Origin: CAYPZL01 sp964415045
Lineage (GTDB): Bacteria > Planctomycetota > Phycisphaerae > Sedimentisphaerales > Anaerobacaceae
Direction of reading: 5' to 3'
NCBI GenBank assembly: GCA_964415045.1
Contig: CAYPZL010000036.1
Location: forward strand, 1-36,196
Length of the DNA: 36,196 nucleotides
Every line of letters starts with the position of its first letter. Positions within the stretch are counted from its first letter, which is position 1. The notes beneath the pieces are model-generated. The model was not told the DNA's origin. It saw nothing but the letters and a program-made list of their open reading frames with translations, and did not search any database. The translations under genes and the position numbers were made by a program. Shown here one piece after another: positions 1 through 8,496 of this stretch.

Positions 1-113
1 GATTTTTCCTCCCTAAAGTAAGCCTAATCTCCATTTTGCAAAAGTTCAGTAAGAATGTAATTCGCGTAACAACGCCGTTTCGTACGCCAGGCGAGGCCGG
101 GGAGTTCGAAATC

Positions 114-2264
114 TCAGCGGCCCGGAGCGACGTCCGCGTAGCTTGCCTCTGCGCCGCCCATGCGAAATTCGTCGTGGTAGAGAACGCGTTTACTCACGGC
201 GTCGCTGGGTCTTTTCGGATCGCGCCAGCCTTTGTACAGGCCCATCTTGAAGTAGGGGCCCTTGGCGTCGTTGAACGCATTGGGGCCGGTCTGATCGATC
301 ACTTTTCGCCCGTCTTTCCACACCTGGAGGATGCCGTCGGCCTTGTAGGACCACTTGACGTGGACCACCCAGTCCGTCCAGCGTTCTCTTTCGTAGGGGC
401 CCAGGTCATAGGTTTTTGTTCCGCCGTACTGGCGTTTGCCGCTCTCGAACGTGTTTCGCTTGGCGTCCCAGCGGCTCACCCAACTCCAGCGTCCGCTGGT
501 GGTGAACAGGGCCATCACGGGATTGCGCCAGGTCTCGCCGGTGTCCTGGTCGGGCACGCCGTGCCACTGCGCGACGATTTCCCACACGCGGTCGGGAACG
601 TACTCTTCGGGCAGCAGGATGCTGAACCCGTACCAGTATTCCTTGCCGACTTCGGCGCGGGGCCCGCTGACTTCCGTGCGGTAGGCGACGCGGTCCCGAT
701 GGCGATCAAGCGTCGATTTCATGGCGTACTTGCCCGCCCGCGTCCGGGTGCGCGTGACCGCAGGCGTGTTGCCCGACCCGCGCCAGCCCTTCAACCGTGC
801 ATTCTCGAAATCACCGGTGAAGGTTATGCCCTTTCGCTTTCTGCCGATACGCACGATTCGCAGGGCAATGTCGTCGCTGTATCGAGGCGCGTCCAGGGAG
901 CGCGTGCCTCCATCGTGTCGCAAGGATTCGGCGCGGTCGATCTTCCCTGTCTTCGTATCGATCCACTCGGCTCTGTACTGACCCTGGGGCAGGTTGATTT
1001 GGAGCTGTCGGACGTTGCTGCCATTGACGTAGATCGCATAGGCCCTGCCGCTTTCGACGAGGGCCCGGGCGGTTGTGCCTTTCGGGACGCCGCCCGCGAT
1101 CACGGTGTTGTCGGGCTTCATGCCGATGAAATCGAAGCCGTGAATGAAGTCTTTGAGGATCTCGAGCTGTCGTCTGAGTTTCGCCCCTCCGCCGCCGGGG
1201 GCATTGATCGAAGCCGTTCCGTCTTCGTAGCCGACCGCAAAGGAGTAGTCGAGATTGCTATAGACCGCGCCGCCGGCGATGAGGAAATCCCACGCCTCGA
1301 TCCGGTAGGGCTTGACGCGATCGTCTCCGGAAAATCCCGTCTCATCATCCCCGATGACCCGGTTGAGGTGGTAATTCTCGGCCACCGCCACGGGCGGCTT
1401 GGCGTAGTGGAAATTGAAGACCGACACGTGCGGGTTCGGATCTTCGATCTTCTTGGTTTTGTTGGCGATGTTCTGGGCGATGAGGTGCCTGGCCTTGAGT
1501 TTTGATTCGGCCCGCACGATTGTTTCGGCGATGTGGTTCTGCCACTCCATGGTCACGCCGCCGAAGTAGGGTTCGTTGCATATCTCGTAGTAGACGTTAT
1601 CGAAATCCTCGAGCGCCTCGACGATGCGGCGGACCATGGCGTCCTGGACGGCCAGCAGGTTCGCGTCCTTGAGGGTGTAGACATCGGTTCTCTTGACCGC
1701 GCCGATTCCATTGACGTTGTTGCGGGAGTTCATGGGGCTCAGCTCCCACATCTGCTCCTTGTAGAAGGGGCAAAACAAGACCAGCTCGACGACCACGCCG
1801 CGGCGGCCGGCCTCGGCGACGAAATCCTTCAGTCTCTGGAAGTAACCGGCGTCCCATTTCGTCAGGTCGAATTTGTTTCCCCCGTTGGCGTAGCCGGGGG
1901 TTTCGCTTCGCGCCCAGGGGCAAATCAGATCACCTCGGGCCGGGGCCAGCGTGTTCCTCTCAATCTTGAACGCCCACTGGGGCTCGCAGTAGGCGCCGCT
2001 GAACGTGCGCGTCAGATTGAATTCGTACGATTGGAGCGTCGCCAGATACCGGGTGTAGTCGAAGGCCCGATTCAGAACGGCGCCGTAGTGCTCGCCCGAG
2101 GTGATGAGAATTGTCGGCTCCGCCCGCCAGAGGAAGTAGTGCGGATTTTCCGGGTGCAGGGCAATCGGGGCGTGGGTCGCCGCACGGGTCGTCTGAAACG
2201 CCAACGTAAGAATCGACAGGAATGTAAGAAGGGTTTTCGTTGCGGGCCTCCGTCCTTCGATCAT
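114..2264 (-). CDS. Secreted bifunctional glycoside hydrolase (clan GH-A-like) / polysaccharide lyase-like protein
   Basis: Predicted exported polysaccharide-degrading enzyme of 716 residues. Residues 1-29 form a signal peptide (basic MIEGRRPATK, then a hydrophobic stretch ending TTRAA). Residues 30 to about 400 look like a TIM-barrel clan GH-A hydrolase: ICNEP carries the candidate acid/base E231, and DDETGF carries a possible nucleophile E308. A beta-rich linker resembling the collagen-binding-like domain of such hydrolases follows. From about residue 480 the protein resembles heparin-lyase-I/PL20-type lyases: WYGFSILLP, IVAQWHG, HVKWSYKADG and YFKMGLYKGW. Two starts have good Shine-Dalgarno sites: ATG 2264 (AGGAG, 8 nt) and ATG 2330 (AGGAG, 6 nt). 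I chose 2264 because the upstream start would give an unusually long n-region. Substrate is unknown; a uronic-acid-containing glycan fits the lyase domain. The fold calls come from motifs, so family numbers are tentative. Confidence 0.75.
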   Translation of the reverse strand: MIEGRRPATKTLLTFLSILTLAFQTTRAATHAPIALHPENPHYFLWRAEPTILITSGEHYGAVLNRAFDYTRYLATLQSYEFNLTRTFSGAYCEPQWAFKIERNTLAPARGDLICPWARSETPGYANGGNKFDLTKWDAGYFQRLKDFVAEAGRRGVVVELVLFCPFYKEQMWELSPMNSRNNVNGIGAVKRTDVYTLKDANLLAVQDAMVRRIVEALEDFDNVYYEICNEPYFGGVTMEWQNHIAETIVRAESKLKARHLIAQNIANKTKKIEDPNPHVSVFNFHYAKPPVAVAENYHLNRVIGDDETGFSGDDRVKPYRIEAWDFLIAGGAVYSNLDYSFAVGYEDGTASINAPGGGGAKLRRQLEILKDFIHGFDFIGMKPDNTVIAGGVPKGTTARALVESGRAYAIYVNGSNVRQLQINLPQGQYRAEWIDTKTGKIDRAESLRHDGGTRSLDAPRYSDDIALRIVRIGRKRKGITFTGDFENARLKGWRGSGNTPAVTRTRTRAGKYAMKSTLDRHRDRVAYRTEVSGPRAEVGKEYWYGFSILLPEEYVPDRVWEIVAQWHGVPDQDTGETWRNPVMALFTTSGRWSWVSRWDAKRNTFESGKRQYGGTKTYDLGPYERERWTDWVVHVKWSYKADGILQVWKDGRKVIDQTGPNAFNDAKGPYFKMGLYKGWRDPKRPSDAVSKRVLYHDEFRMGGAEASYADVAPGR

Positions 2265-2683
2265 GTTCTTTGCTCCTAAGCGTGTCATTGCTTTGCCAAC
2301 ACAGACGCCGTCGTCCTGCGCGGACCTCATTGTATTCTCCTATGATAAAGAGCGAATGTAAAGATCGAGCCTCCGGAGGGGGTGCAGGCCCTCACGACCG
2401 GCACAGACTCTACAAGCGAACCTTCGGCAGCGCCGCGCAATGGTCCGGACGGCGGGGAACGAGCGTTTTCCGGCCTGTTTCAGGCTTGCCCGAGCGCGTT
2501 TGGCCGGGAAAGCCCGGGCCGCGTAACTTCTTTATCCGAGCCGATTTTTGCGCCGCCGACGGTTTTTTGTTGTAACAAAGAGCCGCCTCTTGCGTCGTAC
2601 TATTTAGAAGCACCAAGCGGATTGGTGCGCCCCTTTGTGCAACCTGGGGTCGTTCGGAACTGAGAGGATTAAGGAGTGCGATC
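2265..2683. other. Divergent intergenic region
   Basis: This 419-bp region separates the divergent hydrolase and beta-propeller genes and shows no convincing gene. It holds a 14-nt palindrome, TTTGTTGTAACAAA at 2566-2579, about 105 nt before the beta-propeller start, which could be an operator. A perfect 10-nt palindrome CCTCCGGAGG lies at 2371-2380. I found no promoter pair with acceptable spacing for either gene. Part of the hydrolase-proximal end (2265-2330) would be coding if the alternative upstream ATG is used. Confidence 0.4.
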
Positions 2684-3928
2684 ATGTATAGGGGGAAACT
2701 ATGCGCGCAGTTGGCGGTGGGGGCCGTTCTGCTCCTGGCGACGGGCGGTTGGGCCGAGTTTCAGGTCAATACCTACACCGAGCACAACCAGACACATGCG
2801 GCGGTCGCCATGAACGACGCGGGTGAATTCGTCGTTGCCTGGCGGAGCCATCCGGCCGACGGGCGGGGAGGGGGCGTGTACGCGCGTCCGTTCGACGCCG
2901 GCGGCACTCCGCTCTGCGACGAGTTCAAGGTCAACTCCACACCGGCGGACGTGGACAACTGGACGCCGGCGGTGGCCATGGGCCCGTCGGGTGATTTCGT
3001 GGTGGTCTGGGTCGCGCCGGGAGAGAACGGAACCGACGTGATGGCTCGCCTCTTCGACCGCCAGGGCCTCACTTTGACGGATGAATTCCGGGTCTGCGAT
3101 CTGACGCCCGGCGTGACGCAGTCGACGCCGAGCATTTCCGCGAGCCCGGACGGCAATTTTGTGATCGTCTGGGTCAGTCGCCAGGCCGATTGCATCACCG
3201 GCAAGTGTTACGTGATGGGGCGGCTTTTCGGCCCGGACGCCATGCCTCTCGGCGATGACTTCCTCGTCAACGAATATCCGGAAGATCAGGACTGCCCGTT
3301 GGGTTGCTGGTGTGCCCAGGGCTGCTGGCCCGACGTGGGAATGGATGAATCCGGGCGCTTTGTCGTTGCCTGGATTCGCATGGGCAACACGTGGAATCGC
3401 CCGTACGGGGAAACCATCATGTTCCGCCGGTACGAGGCGGACGCGGCGCCGGCCGATGCGGTCACCTGTGTCACCGGCGATCTCAACAGTCGCTGGTACG
3501 GTCCCTCGGTGGCCGTGGACCGGTCGGGCGATTTTGCCATCGTGTGGGCCAGCGGCCCGTTTCCCTACGACATCGTGGCCCAGCATTTTGATCCGAACGG
3601 CACGGCGACCGCCGAACCCTACATGGTCAATACCACCATGGAGGGCAACCAGGGACATCCGAAGGTGGCGAGCAACGGTCACGGTGAATACTTGATGGTC
3701 TGGGACAGCCAGGATTACGACGGCAATTCCTGTGGTGTGTGCCGTCAGAGATGCGGGGTCGGTCCGGTGCTGCTCAGCAACGAAGAGACGGTGAACACGT
3801 ACGTGGTCGGCCGGCAGTGGTATCCTGACGTGGCCATGGCGGCCGACGGCGCCTGTGTCGTGGTCTGGATCAGCGAGGATCAGGACGGTTCGGGCTACGG
3901 TGTTTTCGCCGAGATCGCTCCGCAGTAG
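2684..3928 (+). CDS. Secreted seven-repeat beta-propeller protein of unknown function
   Basis: A 414-residue exported protein. Residues 1-24 are a signal peptide ending GGWAE. The rest is built from seven consecutive repeats of roughly 50-65 residues. Each repeat begins with a strand like F-x-V-N, continues with a Pro- or Ala-containing strand such as AVAMGPSGDFVVVW, and ends with an R-x-F-D-type strand. Seven such units filling the mature protein suggest one seven-bladed propeller. No catalytic motif or cell-wall anchor is visible. The start is supported by AAGGAG seven bases before ATG. Cysteines are concentrated in repeats 3, 4 and 6 and may form disulfides after export. It converges on the glycosyltransferase gene, with only 18 bp between stops. 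A carbohydrate- or protein-binding role is possible but unproven. Confidence 0.7.
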   Translation: MYRGKLCAQLAVGAVLLLATGGWAEFQVNTYTEHNQTHAAVAMNDAGEFVVAWRSHPADGRGGGVYARPFDAGGTPLCDEFKVNSTPADVDNWTPAVAMGPSGDFVVVWVAPGENGTDVMARLFDRQGLTLTDEFRVCDLTPGVTQSTPSISASPDGNFVIVWVSRQADCITGKCYVMGRLFGPDAMPLGDDFLVNEYPEDQDCPLGCWCAQGCWPDVGMDESGRFVVAWIRMGNTWNRPYGETIMFRRYEADAAPADAVTCVTGDLNSRWYGPSVAVDRSGDFAIVWASGPFPYDIVAQHFDPNGTATAEPYMVNTTMEGNQGHPKVASNGHGEYLMVWDSQDYDGNSCGVCRQRCGVGPVLLSNEETVNTYVVGRQWYPDVAMAADGACVVVWISEDQDGSGYGVFAEIAPQ

Positions 3929-3946
3929 CGCCCGCGGGAACGCAGC

Positions 3947-5734
3947 TTACGCTCGGAGGTAGTCGGGCGATCGTTGCGACGTCGTTCGGACTCCCGCCAG
4001 GTCGTTCAGGAGATACCGCCGAACGACCGTGTCCCAGCTCATGTTGCGCGCCAGCTCATAGCCCTGCTGAATCAGCCGCTCCAGAGCGGCCTCGTCGCGC
4101 GGCAGGCGGTCTACGATCTCCTCGGCCACCCGTGACGCTTCCGCGATCTCGATGCGGTCGCGAAAGGCCCTGTCGATGTCCAGCAGGCTTCCCAGGCCCG
4201 TGCGTGCGTCGGAACCGAGATTCGTGTAGTCGGCGACGATCACGTTGGGCACGGGCTGCCCCTCGGTGACGTCTCGCAGGAAGCCGGTGCATCCGCACAC
4301 GTTGGTGAGCACGCAGATTCCGCCGAACGTCAGTGGCTCAAGTTGGGCGATCCCAAAAGGCTCGTAGATGCTCTGACCGAACTCGACGTCGCTGCCCTTG
4401 CGGATGTCCATGAACTCCATGTCCTCGGGCATGCGCAGGCCGCAGCTCTTCGGGTCGAAACCGAACTGATTGATGAACACGGCCTTGATGCGGTGGCTTT
4501 CGGCGTTGAATTGCTGAACGGCGCTGTAGAACGTCGCCTCCCCGCCGGAGAGATCGGGCCAACCCTCCCGGTGCGCGATCGGCCAGCCGTACGCTGCTTC
4601 CATGTGACGGATGTCGCAGTTCGGACGGCGCGCCACTTCCGTCGATAGCAGGAAGTAAACCGCTGTTTTGTCTTCGAGATCGAGCATCCGGTCGATTTCA
4701 TGGAGAACGCGCAGGTCGCGCCAGAGTCCTTTGCTGCGCACCAGGCGCGTGACGTGTGTGAAGATGTAATCCGGCCTGTATCCCAGCAGGTTCATGCAAT
4801 AGCGCCGCAGCTTCTCCCGGGCGGTGTATTTTTCGCCCACGCTGATTTCGTACGCCGGGATGCCGTTGTAGACGATATCGATGTCCCCGGCCTCGAAATC
4901 CGCCGCCAGAAAGCGCAATTCTTCCGCCACCAGATCCCCCACGGCGTAGACGTGGTCGCAATAGCGAGACGCTTGCACGAGGGCGTGTTTGAAATAGCTG
5001 TTCTGGTCGCCGAACACCTCGTCCACGTACAAACCGCTTTTTTTCGCTTCGTGCATGACGTTGTAAAACATCGTGTCGTGGCCGGGATGCTCTTCCACGA
5101 TGCGGCGGATCGTGGCTACTTCGTGGGCGTGGAAGACCGTGCGAAAGGCGCACTCGTGCTCGAGGATCGCCGCCAGGGCTGTTGGCATCCCCATGAACTC
5201 GTGGGCGATGATCGTGGCCGGACCGTCGGCGGCCCGCAGCGCCTTGAGAGCCGCAATGGCCGGTATCGCCGTCCGGACGTACTGCTCGTATTCCCACAGA
5301 TGTTCGTGCTGGTGGCTCTGAATCCCGAACGCTTCGTAGAGCCGCTGCTTGAATTCGTTGAGCGGTCCCGGATTCATGTGACGCACATCGATCAGCAGGA
5401 CCTCCTGCGTGCTGTGCGCGCCGGTCTGGCAGTCGGTGAAGGTTCGTTGTCCGTACACGGTGCCGACGTTGTACTGTCGTTCGATCTCCGCCAGGAGCGG
5501 GCTGTAATCCGGATGGGTAAGCCCGTCGAGGGCCGAATGCAGGACCTGGCCGTCATCGCCGAGGCGTCCGGCGGCCGGCCCTTCCGTCGTGAAAAGGGGA
5601 CTGATCAGGATCGAGCGGTCGACGGCCTCCAGGTAGGACGGACAGGTGAAGAAGCCTTGCAGAACGGCGCCGATACCACCGACCTTGCCCGCCGCTTCGT
5701 GCGTGACGTGCACCACGGTATTCTCACCACCCAT
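3947..5734 (-). CDS. Glycogen/starch synthase-like glycosyltransferase (GT-B fold)
   Basis: A 595-residue cytoplasmic enzyme likely to transfer glucose from a nucleotide sugar to an alpha-glucan or related acceptor. The N-terminus has a KVGGIG motif (residues 17-22), the counterpart of KTGGL in GlgA, where it contacts the nucleotide sugar. The C-terminal half has the E-x7-E retaining-GT signature, E458 and E466 in EPFGIAQLEPLTFGG. At 595 residues it is longer than bacterial GlgA (about 480), with an enlarged middle region, so it may be a divergent synthase rather than true GlgA. ATG 5734 is preceded by TTGGAGG nine bases upstream. It lies 192 bp downstream of the zinc-ribbon gene on the same strand and may be co-transcribed with it. 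The acceptor cannot be read from the sequence. Confidence 0.75.
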   Translation of the reverse strand: MGGENTVVHVTHEAAGKVGGIGAVLQGFFTCPSYLEAVDRSILISPLFTTEGPAAGRLGDDGQVLHSALDGLTHPDYSPLLAEIERQYNVGTVYGQRTFTDCQTGAHSTQEVLLIDVRHMNPGPLNEFKQRLYEAFGIQSHQHEHLWEYEQYVRTAIPAIAALKALRAADGPATIIAHEFMGMPTALAAILEHECAFRTVFHAHEVATIRRIVEEHPGHDTMFYNVMHEAKKSGLYVDEVFGDQNSYFKHALVQASRYCDHVYAVGDLVAEELRFLAADFEAGDIDIVYNGIPAYEISVGEKYTAREKLRRYCMNLLGYRPDYIFTHVTRLVRSKGLWRDLRVLHEIDRMLDLEDKTAVYFLLSTEVARRPNCDIRHMEAAYGWPIAHREGWPDLSGGEATFYSAVQQFNAESHRIKAVFINQFGFDPKSCGLRMPEDMEFMDIRKGSDVEFGQSIYEPFGIAQLEPLTFGGICVLTNVCGCTGFLRDVTEGQPVPNVIVADYTNLGSDARTGLGSLLDIDRAFRDRIEIAEASRVAEEIVDRLPRDEAALERLIQQGYELARNMSWDTVVRRYLLNDLAGVRTTSQRSPDYLRA

Positions 5735-5926
5735 TTTGAGTTTCCTCCAAGTCGTATCTGCAGTCGATCAAAGTCGATCGAGCCACATGTAAAGCCTACG
5801 AATAGGCCGCGGCAGAGCCAACCTGGGATATTTCCAGGAAACGCAGCCGTTTCGGCCGTCCGATAAGGCCGGGCCGCTCGTGGTGCAGATGGATGTGTTC
5901 TGGGACTCTTTTGGAACCTGGTGGGA

Positions 5927-6427
5927 TTAACTGAGCCGGGTGCGCAGATTTCGGATCAGGCCGGCCAGCACCTGCTTGGGAACGTCCTCCAACTCCGGAT
6001 CGGGGGGGTCGCTGCGCGCCAGGCTCTCCAGCAGGGCGATCGCCTGACGACGATGGGGCGTGATGTGCTCGGCGGTGCTCTGGGCCTCGTCCAGGTCGCC
6101 GTCGGCCATCTGACGCAAATAGTGAATGACGTGGTTCGTCAGATCCGCTTCACTGATCTCGGGCGCGCCACCGCCGGACGGCTCGGCCGGCGCGGGGGCG
6201 TCCTCGTGCAGAATGTCCCTCGTAAGCTCGTAGCTCTCGTGCATGAGTCGTTTGCGCCGCTGCTCCTCCGTCTCGTCGATGGGGGCCAGCTTCAACTCGT
6301 CGTCGGCGACGGGCAGGGGAACGTACACCTTGTTGTGGCAGGCCGGGCATTTGCCCCATTTGCCCCCCGCGCTGTCCGGGGCCTCGATCTTCTTTCCGCA
6401 GTGGTCGCAGTGCAGTTTGATGGGCAT
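5927..6427 (-). CDS. Small zinc-ribbon protein, function unknown
   Basis: A 166-residue protein whose N-terminus has two CxxC knuckles (CDHCGKK near residues 7-13 and CPACHNK near residues 26-32), a typical zinc ribbon. The segment after it (VYVPLP) leads into a charged, probably helical region with an acidic Pro/Ala-rich linker in the middle, then a helical C-terminal part. I do not recognise a catalytic domain. ATG 6427 is preceded by GAGG seven bases upstream, and the Cys-rich domain begins immediately after it, so I prefer it to the upstream in-frame start at 6475, which would overlap the queF end. It sits 22 bp after queF and is probably in its transcript. A role in nucleic-acid or protein binding is a guess. 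Confidence 0.65.
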   Translation of the reverse strand: MPIKLHCDHCGKKIEAPDSAGGKWGKCPACHNKVYVPLPVADDELKLAPIDETEEQRRKRLMHESYELTRDILHEDAPAPAEPSGGGAPEISEADLTNHVIHYLRQMADGDLDEAQSTAEHITPHRRQAIALLESLARSDPPDPELEDVPKQVLAGLIRNLRTRLS

Positions 6428-6449
6428 TTGGATACCTCGGATCAGGACG

Positions 6450-6803
6450 TTAGCCTTCGGCTGTGTATTCTGCAACGACGTCGGTGGTGATCCCGCCGCG
6501 CGGTGTGAATCGCGCCGTCACTCGCATCCAGCGGGGCCGGCACGCACCGGTCAAGTCGTCCAGAATATCGTTCGTCAGCGACTCGTAGAAAATGCCTTTG
6601 TTTCGATAGCTTTGCAAGTAGAATTTCAGGCTCTTGAGCTCGATACAACTTGTCTCGGGGCAGTATTCGATCGTGATTTCGCCGAAATCGGGCTGGCCCG
6701 TCTTGGGACAGACGCTGGTGAACTCCGGGCACCGAATGGAGATGTGGTAGTCCCGCCCGGGGCGCGGGTTGTCAAAAAGTTCGATTGGCTCGCGCTCATT
6801 CAT
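6450..6803 (-). CDS. queF: NADPH-dependent 7-cyano-7-deazaguanine reductase
   Basis: QueF reduces the nitrile preQ0 to the amine preQ1, the base inserted into tRNA on the way to queuosine. The 117-residue protein has the catalytic cysteine in TSVCPKTGQPDF (C32), which forms the thioimide with preQ0, and the ELKSLKFY motif (about residues 55-62) used for NADPH binding. It is the short unimodular type. ATG 6803 has GAGG nine bases upstream; a TTG five codons further upstream is in frame but less likely. A promoter (TTGTAT, 17 nt, TATGAT) lies at 6832-6860. queC and queE are on the opposite strand beyond a sulfatase. queD, the GTP cyclohydrolase and tgt are not in the window. Confidence 0.92.
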   Translation of the reverse strand: MNEREPIELFDNPRPGRDYHISIRCPEFTSVCPKTGQPDFGEITIEYCPETSCIELKSLKFYLQSYRNKGIFYESLTNDILDDLTGACRPRWMRVTARFTPRGGITTDVVAEYTAEG

Positions 6804-6831
6804 CGTTACAATCCTCAATCGTATCGGTCAT

Positions 6832-6860
6832 ATCATAGTGCCGGAGCCGGTGCAATACAA
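6832..6860 (-). promoter_or_regulatory. Sigma-70-type promoter for queF
   Basis: Read on the minus strand, TTGTAT (-35, 6855-6860) and TATGAT (-10, 6832-6837) are separated by exactly 17 nt. The predicted start is about 20 nt before the queF ATG. The match is 4/6 and 5/6 to consensus. Probably also drives the zinc-ribbon gene. Confidence 0.55.
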
Positions 6861-6921
6861 GCGGCAAGTCCTCGGCCGGGCAGGAGAAAATGGTCCGCGA
6901 AGGCGGGGCCTGCCGTTGTCT

Positions 6922-6950
6922 TTGACAGGCAGGACGGGCGACGGTAGCAT
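6922..6950 (+). promoter_or_regulatory. Sigma-70-type promoter for the first sulfatase
   Basis: TTGACA at 6922-6927 and TAGCAT at 6945-6950 with a 17-nt G-rich spacer. The -35 is perfect and the -10 matches 4/6. It lies about 60 nt before the sulfatase ATG at 7018 and may also serve queC and queE, which follow on the same strand. Confidence 0.55.
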
Positions 6951-7017
6951 GATACGCGAATTCATCCAAGACGATGTCGCGGCGTGGGGCCGCGGAGCAG
7001 AATGGAGGCGTCCAGCC

Positions 7018-8460
7018 ATGAAACAATCGGTGCAAACGATGGACAGGCGTTGCTTTCTGTCGGCCATGGGAAAGGCCGTGCTGGCGACGGTGCTGCCGAG
7101 GCCCCTTTTCGCAGCGCGCGGCCGAACCGGGGGACGCAGGCCCAATTTCGTCTTCATTTTTGCCGACGACCTGGGCTGGGGCGATCTCGGTTGCTACGGC
7201 AACCGGCAGATCCGCACCCCCAACCTGGATCGCCTGGCCCGCGAGGGCCTGCTGTTTACCCAGTTCTACGTCAGCGGCTCGGTCTGCTCGCCCTCACGTG
7301 GGGCGATCATGATGGGGCGATTCCCCGCACGGCTCAGGATTCACGGCCATTTCGCCACCGACAAACAGAACGAGGCCCGCGCGATGCCGAACTGGCTGGA
7401 TCCGAAGATCCCCACCGTGACGGGCCTGCTCCGGGCGGGAGGCTACGTCACGGGGCATTTCGGCAAGTGGCATCTCGGTTCGGGCAGCGGCGCCCCAGAC
7501 CCCGGCGCCTACGGCATCGACGAGCATTGCACGCGGGTCTCGTCCGGGCCCCAGCTTACCGGGCTGGACGACCCGTACTTCCGGGCCAAATCCACCGCCC
7601 AGATCGTGGACCGGACCATCGGCTTCATCGAAGAGCACCGTGACGAACCTTTTTACGTCAACGTTTGGACGCTCGTGCCGCACGCGACGCTGCACCCGAC
7701 GCCGGAGCAGATGGAGCCGTACAAGCGACACGCGCCCGCCGGTGTGCCCTACAAGGGCGTCAAGCAGATCTACTACGCCTCGGTGACGGACCTCGATACC
7801 CAGGTCGGACGCCTGGTAAAGAGAATCGACGAACTGGGACTGCGCGAGAACACGTTCATCGTGTTCTCCAGCGACAACGGCCCGGAGGATCTGAACATAC
7901 GCAACGCCGTGCACAGCGGGATCGGCAGCGCGGGCCCGTTTCGCGGACGCAAGCGGAGCCTGTACGAAGGCGGAATTCGGATGCCGTTTATCGTGCGGTG
8001 TCCGGGCCGCACGCCCGCGGGCCGCGTGGGCGACGAGACGATCGTCGCCGGTGTCGACTGGCTGCCGACGATTTGCAGCCTCGCGCGAGTCGATGTGCCC
8101 GGCGGCCCGGCCCTGGACGGCGAGGACATGTCCGCGGCGCTGCTGGGAACGCCCACGCAGCGGACCAGCCCGCTCATGTGGGAGTGGCGTTTTCGCGTCG
8201 CCGGTGACATGGTCCACAAGTGCCCCATGCTGGCGATCCGCGAGGGCCGCTGGAAGCTGCTGATGAACCCCGACCGCAGCCGGATCGAGTTGTATGATAT
8301 CCCGAAAGACCCCACGGAGCTGGACAACGTGGCGGACCGGCACGTCGACGTGGTGCAGCGGCTCTCCGCCAGGGTGCTGGCGTGGCAGAAGACGCTGCCG
8401 AAGGGGCCCGTCGATAAGGCCGCCGGCTCCAACGAGTATCCGTGGCCGAAAGGGCGATAG
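7018..8460 (+). CDS. Tat-exported sulfatase (Cys-type, S1 family)
   Basis: A 480-residue arylsulfatase-like enzyme predicted to remove sulfate esters from a glycan or small molecule outside the cytoplasm. The N-terminus (DRRCFLSAMGKAVLATVLP) is a twin-arginine signal. Metal-site aspartates lie in FADDLGWGD. C90 of CSPSR (residues 90-94) is the cysteine converted to formylglycine. GKWHLG (149-154) and SSDNGPE complete the active site. ATG 7018 is preceded by TGGAGG about nine bases upstream; longer in-frame starts would add 80 residues before the Tat signal and are unlikely. The formylglycine-generating enzyme is not in the window. It sits between queF and queC without obvious functional relation. 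The substrate is unknown. Confidence 0.9.
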   Translation: MKQSVQTMDRRCFLSAMGKAVLATVLPRPLFAARGRTGGRRPNFVFIFADDLGWGDLGCYGNRQIRTPNLDRLAREGLLFTQFYVSGSVCSPSRGAIMMGRFPARLRIHGHFATDKQNEARAMPNWLDPKIPTVTGLLRAGGYVTGHFGKWHLGSGSGAPDPGAYGIDEHCTRVSSGPQLTGLDDPYFRAKSTAQIVDRTIGFIEEHRDEPFYVNVWTLVPHATLHPTPEQMEPYKRHAPAGVPYKGVKQIYYASVTDLDTQVGRLVKRIDELGLRENTFIVFSSDNGPEDLNIRNAVHSGIGSAGPFRGRKRSLYEGGIRMPFIVRCPGRTPAGRVGDETIVAGVDWLPTICSLARVDVPGGPALDGEDMSAALLGTPTQRTSPLMWEWRFRVAGDMVHKCPMLAIREGRWKLLMNPDRSRIELYDIPKDPTELDNVADRHVDVVQRLSARVLAWQKTLPKGPVDKAAGSNEYPWPKGR

Positions 8461-8496
8461 TCTCGGCGTCGGCGTTAGTATCCGTGAGAATCGATA

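Noticed and set aside
36..1505. Long open frame on the plus strand, opposite the hydrolase gene
   Set aside because: It is antisense to a gene with clear domains, lacks recognisable motifs, and its composition mirrors the other strand's GC-rich third codon positions.
2530..2570. Intrinsic terminator before the beta-propeller gene
   Set aside because: A T-run follows a GC-rich segment near 2563, but the possible stem is only three base pairs.
8461..8496. preQ1 riboswitch before queC
   Set aside because: Only 36 bp separate the sulfatase stop from queC and no A-rich tail or preQ1 aptamer stem is visible.
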